From: Actinomycetes bacterium
GTDB lineage: Bacteria; Actinomycetota; Actinomycetes; Prado026
NCBI GenBank assembly: GCA_025455945.1
Contig: JALOLN010000017.1
Coordinates: 1-23,052, forward strand
Reading direction: 5' to 3'
DNA length: 23,052 nt
Shown piece by piece: positions 22,693-23,052 of the stretch. The notes below the pieces were generated by a model. The model did not search any database. It was given only the letters and a program-made list of their open reading frames with translations, and had not been told where the DNA came from. Each line of letters starts with the position of its first letter. Position 1 is the first letter of the stretch. The position numbers and the translations under genes were made by a program.

Positions 22693-23052
22693 TCAGGGCT
22701 CGCCGAGGGCCCGGCTCAGGTCGCCCAGCAGGTCGTCGACCGACTCGATCCCCACGGAGAGCCGGACCAGGTCACCGGGGACCTCCAGCGGGCTGCCCGC
22801 CACGCTGGCGTGGGTCATCCGCGCCGGGTGCTCGATGAGCGACTCGACACCGCCGAGGGACTCCCCGAGGGTGAACACCCGGGTCCGGCCGCAGACGGCC
22901 ACGGCGGCGTCCTCCCCGCCGTCGACGCGGAACGACACCATGCCGCCGAACCTGCGCATCTGCCGGGCCGCGACCTCGTGGCCGGGGTGCAGCGCCAGCC
23001 CCGGGTAGCGCACCTCGCTCACCCGGGGATGCCGCAGCAGCAGGTCGACGAC
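22693..23052 (-). CDS. metB: Cystathionine gamma-synthase/lyase, C-terminal part
   Basis: The last 119 residues of a Cys/Met-metabolism PLP enzyme; the N-terminus and PLP lysine lie beyond the right edge. Seen: VSEVRYPGLALHPGHEVAARQM, then FGGMVSFRVDGG, FTLGESLGGVESLIEHPARMTHASV and VRLSVGIESVDDLLGDL, the hallmark C-terminal segments of MetB/MetC-type enzymes (all given in outline). The SLGG-ESL-EHPA-MTH run carries substrate-carboxylate-binding residues. In the pathway it joins O-acyl-homoserine and cysteine, or cleaves cystathionine; the C-terminus does not separate these. Placement near greA/DUF4307/mca matches M. tuberculosis metB (Rv1079), which favours the synthase name. Confidence 0.9.
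   Translation of the reverse strand, partial: VVDLLLRHPRVSEVRYPGLALHPGHEVAARQMRRFGGMVSFRVDGGEDAAVAVCGRTRVFTLGESLGGVESLIEHPARMTHASVAGSPLEVPGDLVRLSVGIESVDDLLGDLSRALGEP

Noticed and set aside
20177..23008. A very long plus-strand open frame opposite the amidase, MutL-like and metB genes
   Set aside because: Its translation is low-complexity (Arg, Ser, Pro, Ala-rich) with no motif, and the minus strand carries three proteins with complete catalytic motifs. GC-rich third positions create such open frames.

Overview
The window is high-GC DNA (GC-rich throughout, frequent GTG starts, ATGA/GTGA stop-start overlaps) carrying a mycothiol-pathway gene, a DUF4307 gene and a DUF222/13E12-type HNH gene. 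Together these point to an actinobacterium. A Geodermatophilaceae-like or related soil actinobacterium is my guess, but the window has no marker that fixes the genus. No rRNA, tRNA, CRISPR array, transposase or integrase was seen. No stretch over 300 bases lacks a gene. The largest gaps are 9753-9905 and 11190-11327.

Region 1 (1-8337) is mostly core genome. It holds mca (partial, minus), a divergent DUF4307 gene, a three-gene polar amino acid ABC importer (minus), a GreA-type elongation factor (plus), a DrrAB-like ABC exporter (minus), a coupled pair encoding a Zn-ribbon/HTH DUF2089 protein and a repetitive beta-rich DUF4097-like protein (minus), and ilvA (minus). metB at the far right end belongs to the same ancestral neighbourhood: in Mycobacterium tuberculosis metB, greA, DUF4307 and mca are Rv1079-Rv1082. 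Here that block is split by two groups of extra genes.

Region 2 (8338-11327) has a cytochrome P450 transcribed divergently from ilvA. The two starts are separated by a perfect inverted repeat that is best read as two opposed -10 hexamers driving leaderless genes. A DUF222/HNH nuclease gene follows, with a near-consensus LexA (SOS) box in its leader.

Region 3 (11328-16482) is a complete minus-strand operon for a cytoplasmic group 3b-type, NAD(P)-linked [NiFe]-hydrogenase. The order of transcription is HyhB (dicluster Fe-S), a small stand-alone cyclic-nucleotide-binding-like protein with a remodelled pocket, HyhG (FAD/[2Fe-2S]), HyhS (small subunit), HyhL (large subunit) and the C-terminal maturation endopeptidase. 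A palindrome that fits the DosR/DevR core lies 60 bp before the first gene, suggesting control by hypoxia or redox state. The hypABCDEF genes are not in the window.

Region 4 (16483-23052) has a coupled FIST-domain/ROK-kinase pair upstream of the hydrogenase on the same strand, a divergent MFS transporter, and a tight minus-strand operon metB (partial) - MutL-family ATPase - amidase. The most unusual items are the pocket-altered CNB-like protein inside the hydrogenase operon, the opposed leaderless promoters between ilvA and the P450, the SOS box on the HNH gene, the motif shared by the DUF2089 protein and its partner, and the MutL-like protein with no mutase in sight.
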